Numbered from the stretch's first letter, positions 1 through 5,059 are shown. The stretch: 5,419 nucleotides of DNA from Oscillospiraceae bacterium (GCA_031270785.1 JAISWM010000024.1:1-5419), one strand, 5' to 3'. Numbers and translations are program-made. The notes: generated by a model from the letters alone, not told the origin.

Positions 1-76
1 AACTGCTTCTTTCCCCCGCCGACTCGCGGGGGAAAGAACGTAAATAATACTATGTTTCTAAATGATTTTGGCTATA
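1..76. repeat. Palindromic repeat, family II-like, cut by window start
   Basis: A perfect 13-bp stem (7-19 with 26-38, TTCTTTCCCCCGC and its complement) surrounds a 6-base loop. It is followed by an AT-rich arm that ends in GGCTATA near 76. The stem plus arm resembles the right half of the family II copies at 78-193 and 2171-2288. The left arm, if it exists, lies outside the window. The hairpin is directly visible; the family assignment is an inference from a loose match. Confidence 0.55.
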
Positions 77-77
77 A

Positions 78-193
78 TATAGCTGTTCCGTTTGAAAAGC
101 GTCTGATTTTTATAACTTTTCCCAGCTATCGGCTGGGAAAAAGTACACGGGTAAATTTACTTTTGATGGCTGTTTTAAATCGTAACAGCTATA
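78..193. repeat. Family II palindromic element, copy A
   Basis: The element is bounded by the inverted pair TATAGCTGTT (78-87) and AACAGCTATA (184-193). Its centre is a hairpin, CTTTTCCCAGC around 116-126 pairing with GCTGGGAAAAAG at 132-143. The arms between core and ends are only partly complementary. It matches the copy at 2171-2288 over its whole length, including the arm motifs TTTGAAAAG and TTTTAAATCGTAACAG. It has no coding potential. Its right end runs straight into a reversed family I half (194-259). Confidence 0.85.
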
Positions 194-259
194 TCTTTCT
201 CCCCCCCCCGCGTTCTAGCGCGGGGGGAAAGATATTATCAACTGATTTGACCCACTACC
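194..259 (-). repeat. Half of a family I element, reverse orientation
   Basis: Read on the minus strand this starts GGTAGTGGGTCAAATC and continues with GTTGATAATATCTTT and a C-run, which is the left arm of family I. The core hairpin has a 9-bp perfect stem (204-212 with 219-227) and loop TTCTAG. The expected second arm is missing; the core is joined directly to the end of the family II copy at 78-193. The element ends two bases beyond the stop codon of the minus-strand gene at 262-513. Confidence 0.75.
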
Positions 260-261
260 AA

Positions 262-513
262 TCAAACTTTAATAGGTTTCATAGTAGCCAAAAAAGCTTT
301 TTCTTTGTCGCCCGTCAAATTTCCCTGCGTTGAAGGATAGTCCCTATTCTGCATATCTTCCAGGTCAGAAACAACAACCCAGTAAGTGCAGTCGTCACGA
401 TATTTGCCTTTCCTAAGTTTATACTTTTTAACAGCACCTTTCGGATCAGTTCCTGCTAATTTTTCAATAACCCTTGCTTCTGTATTACTCACACCCCCAA
501 ATACATACGACAT
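262..513 (-). CDS. Hypothetical protein, 83 aa, orphan
   Basis: I do not recognise this protein. The ATG at 513 is preferred over an in-frame codon 60 bases upstream because AAGGAGTT (522-529) sits directly before it at normal spacing, and the upstream codons lie in the promoter region. A near-perfect SigA promoter is found at 564-592. The product is small and basic. It has a Lys/Arg-rich stretch around residues 24-40 (KKYKLRKGKYR), then a short hydrophobic segment TYWVVVSD, then a polar tail ending TMKPIKV. There is no signal peptide and no membrane helix. It points away from rpmH and ends against a repeat. Promoter, ribosome binding site and open frame together make a real gene likely; its role is unknown. 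Conserved-gene neighbours say nothing about its function, because it faces away from the operon. Confidence 0.75.
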   Translation of the reverse strand: MSYVFGGVSNTEARVIEKLAGTDPKGAVKKYKLRKGKYRDDCTYWVVVSDLEDMQNRDYPSTQGNLTGDKEKAFLATMKPIKV

Positions 514-563
514 ACACAACAACTCCTTACAATTAAAAATTATTATTGATATTCGCCGAGCAC

Positions 564-592
564 ATTGTAACATATAAATATATATACGTCAA
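564..592 (-). promoter_or_regulatory. SigA-type promoter of the 83-aa gene
   Basis: On the minus strand there is TTGACG (592-587), a 17-base spacer and TACAAT (569-564). Both hexamers are one base from consensus and the spacing is ideal. Transcription would start near 557, giving a leader of about 45 bases before the ATG at 513. Confidence 0.85.
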
Positions 593-629
593 CATATTTT
601 TAGAATTTTATATAAAACTTTAGTGCAGT

Positions 630-669
630 TATGACGAAAAATCTCCTTGGGGATAGAATTTCGGTCATA
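630..669. repeat. Imperfect 40-bp palindrome
   Basis: TATGAC (630-635) pairs with GTCATA (664-669). Inside, GAAA pairs with TTTC and ATCTC with GGGAT around a short CTTG loop. The right arm doubles as the end of the family I half-element that begins at 663. There is no T-run after it, so it is not a typical terminator. It may be a collapsed pair of element ends. Confidence 0.5.
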
Positions 670-762
670 TCTCAAAATAATTGAAACTCCTTCTTCCCCC
701 CCCACGAACCTGTGGGGAAGAAAGTAATAAAAAATTAGGTTTTTTTAAGTGCAGCAGCTATA
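663..762. repeat. Chimeric palindromic element (family I half plus family II half)
   Basis: Positions 663-690 match the reverse complement of a family I right arm; the first 15 bases, GGTCATATCTCAAAA, are identical to the end of the copy at 5060-5143. A core hairpin follows (CCCCAC at 700-705 with GTGGGG at 712-717, extended by TTCTT/AAGAA around extra Cs). After the core the arm is of family II type and ends in CAGCTATA (755-762). The switch falls at the core hairpin. The region sits upstream of the rpmH promoter. Confidence 0.65.
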
Positions 763-814
763 ACAACTATAAACCCAATTCAGATTAAATTACAGTAGAG
801 CGCAATTTGGATAG

Positions 815-843
815 TTGACATAAAAGTTTAACTGCTATATAAT
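815..843 (+). promoter_or_regulatory. Consensus SigA promoter for rpmH operon
   Basis: TTGACA (815-820), a 17-base spacer and TATAAT (838-843) match the vegetative sigma-70/SigA consensus exactly. The predicted start near 850 leaves a leader of about 140 bases before rpmH. Such strength fits a ribosomal protein gene and should drive rpmH, rnpA and yidD together. Confidence 0.93.
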
Positions 844-862
844 TGCTTTTGTTTTGTGAAAG

Positions 863-961
863 TATAGTCGCTGTATTTGAAAAAAGCAAATTTATTCATG
901 CGACCTCTTTCTGTGGGCAAAGAGCAGTAAAAATTAGACTTTTTTCAAAAAAACAGCTATA
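863..961. repeat. Degenerate family II element inside rpmH leader
   Basis: The left end TATAG (863-867) is followed by CTGT and TTTGAAAA, as in the family II left arm. The core is CTCTTT (905-910) with AAAGAG (919-924). The right end is AACAGCTATA (952-961). The arm after the core also parallels the one in the chimera at 663-762 (TAAAAATTAG, T-run, CAGCTATA), so the two are worn direct repeats. GTCGC (867-871) can also pair with GCGAC (900-904). The copy lies between the predicted transcription start and the ribosome binding site (979-984), so it would be part of the mRNA leader. Confidence 0.6.
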
Positions 962-992
962 TAAAGTGCATATATGACAGGAGGGAGTTTAT

Positions 993-1127
993 ATGTTTAG
1001 AACATACCAACCCAAAAAAATTCACAGGAAAAAAGAGCATGGTTTCAGAAAAAGAATGTCTGATTCAAATGGTAAAAAAGTTTTAGCCCGAAGAAGAGCG
1101 AAAGGAAGAAAGAGACTGACTCATTAG
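993..1127 (+). CDS. rpmH: 50S ribosomal protein L34
   Basis: The gene encodes a 44-residue, very basic protein of the large ribosomal subunit that binds 23S rRNA. It starts MFRTYQPKK and contains the family core KKEHGFRKRM followed by NGKKVLARRRAKGRKRL, so nearly the whole length is diagnostic. Length is exactly as expected (44-46 residues). The ATG at 993 is set by a strong AGGAGG (979-984) eight bases upstream. It is the first gene of the operon, read from the consensus promoter at 815-843, and rnpA follows after 42 bases. The KKEHGFRKRM version of the core is typical of Clostridia. Nothing in the protein is unusual; the leader is, because it carries a repeat copy. Confidence 0.98.
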   Translation: MFRTYQPKKIHRKKEHGFRKRMSDSNGKKVLARRRAKGRKRLTH

Positions 1128-1169
1128 TTTTTTATAATAGTATAAAAATTTATAAATAAAGGTTTTCAT

Positions 1170-1526
1170 ATGAGCCAAAAAAAAATAGTTACTTTAAATC
1201 AAAATAGCCAGTTTAAAAGATTATATTCTAAAGGAAGTTCTTTTGTGTCGTATAATTTGATAACGTATATAAAAAGAAACAATTTGAATATCAGCAGAGT
1301 GGGAATTACGGCAAGTAAAAAGGTCGGGATATCTGTAAAAAGGAATAGAGCAAAAAGAATAATAAAAAGTTCATATATGAAGTTATTTCCGCAGATAAAA
1401 AGCGGGTTTGACATAGTATTTGTTGCAAGGTATAAAACTTGTTATTTAAAAACTCAGGACATATATGAAAATATGTTTAAACATTTAAGAAATGCTCATT
1501 TAATAGATGAAAAAATTTATAATTAA
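1170..1526 (+). CDS. rnpA: Ribonuclease P protein component
   Basis: RnpA is the small basic protein that pairs with the RnpB RNA to form RNase P, which trims the 5' leader from precursor tRNAs in the cytoplasm. The 118 residues match the usual length. Visible features are the N-terminal aromatic region with F15, the RVGITASKKVG strand-helix (43-53), and the signature RNRAKR (58-63) followed by a basic helix, the RNA-binding face of the family. The ATG at 1170 has a modest AAAGG (1158-1162) at a spacing of seven. It sits 42 bases after rpmH, and its last 20 bases overlap the start of yidD, so the three genes are almost certainly co-transcribed. The protein is rich in Lys, Ile and Asn, in keeping with the AT-rich genome. 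The rnpB RNA gene was not seen in the window. Confidence 0.97.
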   Translation: MSQKKIVTLNQNSQFKRLYSKGSSFVSYNLITYIKRNNLNISRVGITASKKVGISVKRNRAKRIIKSSYMKLFPQIKSGFDIVFVARYKTCYLKTQDIYENMFKHLRNAHLIDEKIYN

Positions 1527-1737
1527 TATGATAATTTTCTATCAAAAATACATATCCCATATAAAAAAGCCTTGCTGCAGATTTTTTCCTACATGCTCCG
1601 CGTATGCCATTGAAAGTATTGAAAGATTCGGGGTAACTAAGGGGATTGCTTTGTCTGTATTCAGAATGCTTAGATGTAATCCATTTTTTAAGGGTGGGTT
1701 CGATCCGGTACCACAAAAAACCAGTAAATATAGATAA
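1507..1737 (+). CDS. yidD: Membrane protein insertion efficiency factor YidD
   Basis: YidD is a short, membrane-associated protein thought to assist insertion of membrane proteins by YidC and Sec; its exact mechanism is not settled. The 76-residue product has the family layout: an amphipathic N-terminus with FYQKYIS (11-17), then CRFFPTCSAY (24-33), ERFG (39-42), a basic helix ending in C57, and the closing GGFDPVP (63-69). The conserved cysteines C24, C30 and C57 are all present, with an extra C23. The start at 1507 gives the usual N-terminus but lies inside rnpA and has only a weak ribosome binding site, so translation is probably coupled to rnpA. A second in-frame ATG at 1528, just after the rnpA stop, would remove seven residues and cannot be excluded. 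A repeat array begins five bases after the stop codon. Confidence 0.97.
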   Translation: MKKFIINMIIFYQKYISHIKKPCCRFFPTCSAYAIESIERFGVTKGIALSVFRMLRCNPFFKGGFDPVPQKTSKYR

Positions 1738-1742
1738 TGGAT

Positions 1743-1887
1743 GGTGGTCCAAATTAGTTGATAATATCTTTCTCCCTGCCAATGGCGGGGGAGAGCTGAA
1801 TTACTTTCCCCGCGAGCCTGCGGGGGAAGTAACAGATACAAACTGATATTTATAATGAAAATTGGTATTAAGGCATGGTCAAATTTC
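1743..1887 (+). repeat. Tandem repeat unit 1 (family I left half plus type III half)
   Basis: The unit is 145 bp. It begins GGTGGTCCAAATTAG, continues TTGATAATATCTTT, and has a core hairpin CTCCCTGCC-aatg-GCGGGGGAG. After only GAATT a second hairpin follows, ACTTTCCCCGC (1804-1814) pairing with GCGGGGGAAGT (1820-1830). An AT-rich arm then ends near GGCATGGTC. The second hairpin and arm (type III) replace the normal family I right arm. The next unit repeats it almost exactly. Confidence 0.88.
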
Positions 1888-2037
1888 GGTGGTGTTCCAA
1901 GTTAGTTGATAATTATCTTTCTTCCTGCCAATGGTGGGGGAGGAGCAGAATTACTTTCCCCGCGAGCCTGCTAAGAAAGTAACAGATACAAACTGATATT
2001 TATAATGAAAATTGGTATTAGGGCATGGTCGGATTTC
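1888..2037 (+). repeat. Tandem repeat unit 2
   Basis: This 150-bp direct copy of 1743-1887 differs by small insertions (five bases in total) and a few substitutions. The arm after the second hairpin, from AACAGATACAAACTG to AATTGGTATTA, is identical in both units. The second hairpin is broken here: the CGGGGG of unit 1 has become CTAAGA, so only the outer ACTTTC/GAAAGT pairs remain. Confidence 0.88.
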
Positions 2038-2126
2038 GGTGGTAGTCCAAATTAGTTGATAATTATCTTTTTCCCCCGCTATAGACGGGGGAAAAAGAAC
2101 GAATTTCAACTGTTTTGGGACACGAC
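2038..2126 (+). repeat. Family I element, third in array, complete form
   Basis: It follows unit 2 without a gap, starting GGTGGTAGTCCAAATTAG and ending TTTTGGGACACGAC. It has the full family I right arm (GAATTTCAACTGTTTTGGG) that units 1 and 2 lack. The core stem is CTTTTTCCCCCG with CGGGGGAAAAAG. I see no flanking direct repeat at this copy. Confidence 0.85.
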
Positions 2127-2170
2127 AAAATTTTGATGCAAAGCCATTTTTTAAGTGATGCATTTTTCGA

Positions 2171-2288
2171 TATAGCTGTTTCGTTTGAAAAGTACCTGAT
2201 TTTTTATAACTTTCTCCCAGCCGTCGGCTGGGAGAAAGTATACGGAAAAATTTACTTTTGAGGACTGTTTTAAATCGTAACAGCTATA
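2171..2288. repeat. Family II palindromic element, copy B
   Basis: The ends are TATAGCTGTT (2171-2180) and AACAGCTATA (2279-2288). The core hairpin is CTTTCTCCCAGCC with GGCTGGGAGAAAG around a GTC loop. It matches 78-193 along its length, and the core differs between the two copies on both arms together (TTTTCCCAGC with GCTGGGAAAA in copy A). No flanking duplication was recognised. Confidence 0.88.
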
Positions 2289-2315
2289 GTTTGCGCTCTG
2301 CGAGGTTTACGGACA

Positions 2316-2422
2316 GGTCTTTTGGGTTGTGGACCAAATTTATTGATAATATCTTTTCCCCCCGCCATAGGCGGGGGGAAAAGAAGGAATTTCAACTATT
2401 TTGGGACACGACCGGTCTTTTG
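2316..2422 (+). mobile_element. Family I MITE-like element with 9-bp direct repeats
   Basis: The element spans 2325-2413 (89 bp) and is flanked by GGTCTTTTG on both sides (2316-2324 and 2414-2422). Its ends are imperfect inverted repeats, GGTTGTGG and CACGACC. The arms are complementary along most of their length: CCAAATTTATTGATAATATC against GAATTTCAACTATTTTGGG. The core is a perfect CTTTTCCCCCCGCC hairpin with an ATAG loop. It has no open reading frame, so movement would depend on a transposase elsewhere. The right direct repeat ends 17 bases before the yidC ribosome binding site. Confidence 0.85.
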
Positions 2423-2454
2423 AATACAGATTCTAAGTTAGGAGTTATTAAGAA

Positions 2455-3369
2455 TTGGGTTTAATATTTGACATTTTAGGGAGCATATTTGGATATATTT
2501 TGTGGTTTTTCTTTGATTTAGTAAATAATTATGGTTTAGCTATTACTTTGTTCACAGTCGCCATAAATATAGTAATGTTTCCGTTATCTGTTAGCAGGCA
2601 AAAATCAATGTCTAAAAATTCTAAATTGGCGGCAAAACAGCAAGAACTAAAGAAAAAATATGAAAAGAATCCGAAAAAATATAACGAAGAAGTATCAAAA
2701 TTATATGAAAAAGAAGGGATGAACCCGCTCAGTGGATGTTTCTCCGCAATGGTATTACCATTAATACTATGGGGGGGAGTAATTGGCGCTGTAACTAAAC
2801 CTCTTCAAAACACTTTACATATTTCCGCCGAAAAGGTAGCGTCGGCAAACAGTGTTATACAAACCATACCTGGAATTTCATCAACATATATGCCAGGTTA
2901 TGAACAATTACAGATTGTAAAATTATTTTCAGGTATAAAATCATATTTAACAATGTTTTCTGAATCGGAGCTGCAAGATATAAGCCAATTTAGTTCCGGA
3001 TTTAAATTTATTGGTCTTAATCTTTTGGATAGACCAAATGCGGTACCGCTTTCTGATATGTTGTGGATTGTGCCTTTAATATGTTTTTTAAGTTCGATTT
3101 TATCCATGTACATTACTCAAAAAGTTACCGGGAATACATCAAATGTGCAAGGCTGCACAAAGTATATGCCATATGGGATGTTTATTTTTACGGCGTACAT
3201 AGCGTATACAATCCCGGCAGCAGTAGGGCTTTATTGGATAGTTAATTCTTTGGTAAATATGTTTCAAAGTTTGATATTGAATATTTATTATAATACTTAT
3301 ACTATAAACGCTAAGGTGGAAGCAAAGCGGTTTTTAGATTTAAATTTATTTGAAAAAAACAATTTTTAA
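2455..3369 (+). CDS. yidC: Membrane protein insertase YidC/Oxa1 family
   Basis: YidC inserts and folds membrane proteins, alone or with SecYEG. The 304-residue product has the Gram-positive layout: an N-terminal hydrophobic helix (about 3-23), TM (26-45), a Lys-rich cytoplasmic helical hairpin (48-90), the conserved EGMNPLSGC (87-95) leading into a TM (96-113), an outer loop of about 80 residues, TM (202-221), and the closing pair of helices (237-280) with PAAVGLYWIVNSL. No lipoprotein signal or Cys lipobox is seen, unlike B. subtilis SpoIIIJ; many clostridial homologues also lack one. The start is TTG at 2455, set by AGGAG (2440-2444). The position of the conserved groove arginine is Asn38. 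A transposed repeat lies just upstream, and 717 bp separate it from yidD. The stop overlaps the stop of the convergent gene. Confidence 0.96.
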   Translation: MGLIFDILGSIFGYILWFFFDLVNNYGLAITLFTVAINIVMFPLSVSRQKSMSKNSKLAAKQQELKKKYEKNPKKYNEEVSKLYEKEGMNPLSGCFSAMVLPLILWGGVIGAVTKPLQNTLHISAEKVASANSVIQTIPGISSTYMPGYEQLQIVKLFSGIKSYLTMFSESELQDISQFSSGFKFIGLNLLDRPNAVPLSDMLWIVPLICFLSSILSMYITQKVTGNTSNVQGCTKYMPYGMFIFTAYIAYTIPAAVGLYWIVNSLVNMFQSLILNIYYNTYTINAKVEAKRFLDLNLFEKNNF

Positions 3370-4088
3370 AGTAAGTTTGGCGCTATTAATTCTCTTTTCA
3401 TATTCACCATCCGGAGGCCAGCTTTACTCACCCAATCATTTGGAGAGACGTAAACGTAGATTATGATGTCGCCCAAACTAAAAGGAAGTCCTATCCTCAC
3501 TGATTCAATTTTATATATTGATCTGCTTTTAATTGTCGCATCGTGAAATTTTTTCCCATCCAGCGAATAATTTGCAAAATCAAAATCACTGTTAATAACC
3601 CTGCCAACAATTGATCCTGTTGCCACAATAACCACATAACATCTTACAGTCCCCCAACTGGTACCGGTTAAGGGTATATCAAAAACAAACGGCATACCTT
3701 GCATGGAATAATTTGATTTAACTAGAGTTCCGCCAATTCCGGGTAGTGTTGGAGGTGGTACTTGAGTGTTTAAGGATGCTAGAAGCCTTTTAATGGCATA
3801 TATAAGTCCGTTGACTGCAGCTATGCGCGCAGACAGATAAGACCTTGATTTTTTGTCATCTTGCAACCACTTTTGCGCGTTATTACTTACAGCTCTTAAA
3901 AATTCTTCAAGTTCCTCATTACTTAAAACCACTTTGCCTTTTAGGTTTTTTTTATATATTGCTTTTGTGGGTTTCCAAAATAATATATCGTAAGAATCTT
4001 CTATTAATATGCTTGCATTTTTTTCACATTTTTGGTACGCTATACGAAAACCCTGTATATCGTTGTATAAACTGGCAGTGTCAGCCAT
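3366..4088 (-). CDS. Hypothetical protein, 240 aa, convergent to yidC
   Basis: I do not recognise the family. The start chosen is ATG at 4088, because AGGAAAGG (4099-4106) lies ten bases upstream of it; a GTG three codons earlier (4097) would sit only one base from that site. Residues 1-109 look mostly helical and charged. A proline hinge (VPPPTLP, 110-116) and a GIGG turn follow. Residues from about 125 to 240 look beta-rich, with runs such as CYVVIVATGSIVGRVI and IIIYVYVS. There is no signal peptide or membrane helix, and only one or two cysteines. The two-part build could suit a structural, binding or phage-derived protein, but that is a guess. It has its own promoter (4142-4170). It separates yidC from jag, which are normally adjacent, and its TAA overlaps the yidC TAA on the opposite strand. 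No terminator lies between the two convergent genes. Confidence 0.85.
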   Translation of the reverse strand: MADTASLYNDIQGFRIAYQKCEKNASILIEDSYDILFWKPTKAIYKKNLKGKVVLSNEELEEFLRAVSNNAQKWLQDDKKSRSYLSARIAAVNGLIYAIKRLLASLNTQVPPPTLPGIGGTLVKSNYSMQGMPFVFDIPLTGTSWGTVRCYVVIVATGSIVGRVINSDFDFANYSLDGKKFHDATIKSRSIYKIESVRIGLPFSLGDIIIYVYVSPNDWVSKAGLRMVNMKRELIAPNLL

Positions 4089-4141
4089 GTGTATCACGCC
4101 TTTCCTGTTATTAACATAACATTTTTAAATTCTCGTCACAA

Positions 4142-4170
4142 ATTATATGATATTTGCAAAAAATATGCAA
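4142..4170 (-). promoter_or_regulatory. Probable promoter of the 240-aa gene
   Basis: On the minus strand TATAAT (4147-4142) is a perfect -10. A weak -35, TTGCAT (4170-4165), lies 17 bases upstream. An inverted repeat TTGCA-N7-TGCAA (4154-4170) overlaps the -35 and spacer and could be an operator. The leader to the ATG at 4088 would be roughly 45 bases. Confidence 0.65.
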
Positions 4171-4227
4171 TAAAAAACGAAATTTTTTAAGCAGTTTTGG
4201 CGAAATATAAGAAACCAAATATTTAAA

Positions 4228-4332
4228 GTATATCGGGTAGTGGTCCAAATTAATTGATAATATCTTTCATCCCCGCCTATGGCGAGGGTGAAAGAAGGAG
4301 ATTCAACTATTTTATGGCACGACCGTATATCG
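4228..4332 (+). mobile_element. Family I MITE-like element with 8-bp direct repeats
   Basis: The element spans 4236-4324 (89 bp) between two copies of GTATATCG (4228-4235 and 4325-4332). It begins GGTAGTGGTCCAAATTAATTG and ends ATTTTATGGCACGACC. The core stem is CTTTCATCCCCGCC with GGCGAGGGTGAAAG, 14 pairs with one C-A mismatch and one wobble. Its stem differs from other copies on both arms at once. It lies between the promoter of the minus-strand gene and the jag ribosome binding site. Confidence 0.87.
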
Positions 4333-4363
4333 ATACAAAAAAATTAATTGAGGGGTGTAACAA

Positions 4364-5023
4364 TTGATAAAAGAAGCATTTGCATCAGGTGAAACAATGG
4401 CACTGGCAAAAATGAAGGCTTGCGAGATCCTTGGTGTTCACGAAAATGACGCTGAATTTGAGGTTGTTCAAATGCCTTCGCCGAGAATGTTTGGAATATT
4501 TGGCGGACAATTAGCGCAAGTAAGAGCTAAAATTAAACCGTCCTTTTCTCATGTAATAAAAGAATGTTTGAGTGATCTTTTGTATTATATGGGAATGAAA
4601 GATTTTGAAGTTGAGATTGAGGAGGAATGTAGCAACGTATGTTATGCAAAGATAAATGGGGGAGAAATAAATTATATTTTAGGTAAGCATGGAAAGACTT
4701 TGGATGCTGTGCAGTATGTTATTGGATTATTAGTTAATAACAGTAGTAGCAGTGTTGAAAATAAAAGTTTTTGCAAGATAAGATTAAATGCCGGAGATTA
4801 CCGTGAACGCCGTAAAAAAACGTTAGTGATGTTGGGCAAAAAGTTGGCGTATAAGGTTTTAAATACTCATAAAGATATAAAATTAGAGCCAATGAGGTCT
4901 TACGAAAGAAAAGTAATACATGATACTATTCAAGGTATGGAGGGGGTTTATTCGTGGTCAGAAGGCTTAAATGAGGACAGGCACGTAATAATTTCTGAAA
5001 ATAAAAATAATAAGGAAGTGTGA
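4364..5023 (+). CDS. jag: RNA-binding protein Jag/KhpB (Jag-N, KH, R3H)
   Basis: Jag, also called KhpB or EloR, is a cytoplasmic RNA-binding protein. In streptococci it works with KhpA and affects cell elongation and sporulation- or division-linked mRNAs; in this organism the role is inferred from family. The 219 residues show a Jag-N domain (1-55, with the SPRMFGIFGG motif at 39-48), a KH domain (about 63-142, with GKHG at 107-110 as the GxxG loop), the linker GDYRERRKK (144-152), and an R3H domain with RKVIH (R182, H186). All key motifs are intact. The start is TTG at 4364, with AGGGG (4351-4355) eight bases upstream. It normally directly follows yidC; here about 1 kb with an opposing gene and a repeat intervenes, so it may need its own promoter. 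I see only weak candidates (TTGGCG at 4197 with TATTTA). Confidence 0.96.
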   Translation: MIKEAFASGETMALAKMKACEILGVHENDAEFEVVQMPSPRMFGIFGGQLAQVRAKIKPSFSHVIKECLSDLLYYMGMKDFEVEIEEECSNVCYAKINGGEINYILGKHGKTLDAVQYVIGLLVNNSSSSVENKSFCKIRLNAGDYRERRKKTLVMLGKKLAYKVLNTHKDIKLEPMRSYERKVIHDTIQGMEGVYSWSEGLNEDRHVIISENKNNKEV

Positions 5024-5059
5024 TTGGCGCCATGTTTTTTCTTGTATCATGAATTCTGT

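Noticed and set aside
52..333. Plus-strand 93-codon open frame
   Set aside because: It runs through two palindromic repeats and into the antisense of the better supported 83-aa gene; no ribosome binding site.
514..992. Replication origin next to rpmH
   Set aside because: No DnaA boxes (TTATCCACA or its complement) were seen and no dnaA gene is present, although rpmH is often origin-linked.
1507..1737. Frameshift between rnpA and yidD
   Set aside because: Both products are complete with all family motifs; the 20-base overlap is ordinary translational coupling.
1477..1841. Minus-strand open frames across yidD and the array
   Set aside because: They are antisense to the clearly conserved yidD and continue into repeat hairpins; no initiation signals.
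2325..2413. Family I hairpins as simple intrinsic terminators
   Set aside because: The stems are strong, but the downstream side continues AAGAAGGAATTTC or GATATT without a T-run on either strand.
1738..2454. CRISPR array
   Set aside because: Repeats here are long palindromes of unequal type, directly abutting, with no short constant repeat alternating with unique spacers.
4089..4097. GTG at 4097 as start of the 240-aa gene
   Set aside because: The AGGAAAGG ends one base before it, too close; the ATG at 4088 has correct spacing.
4236..4324. Outward promoter in the family I left arm (TTGATAATAT as extended -10)
   Set aside because: The -10-like TAATAT matches only four of six positions and no convincing -35 is found at the right distance.
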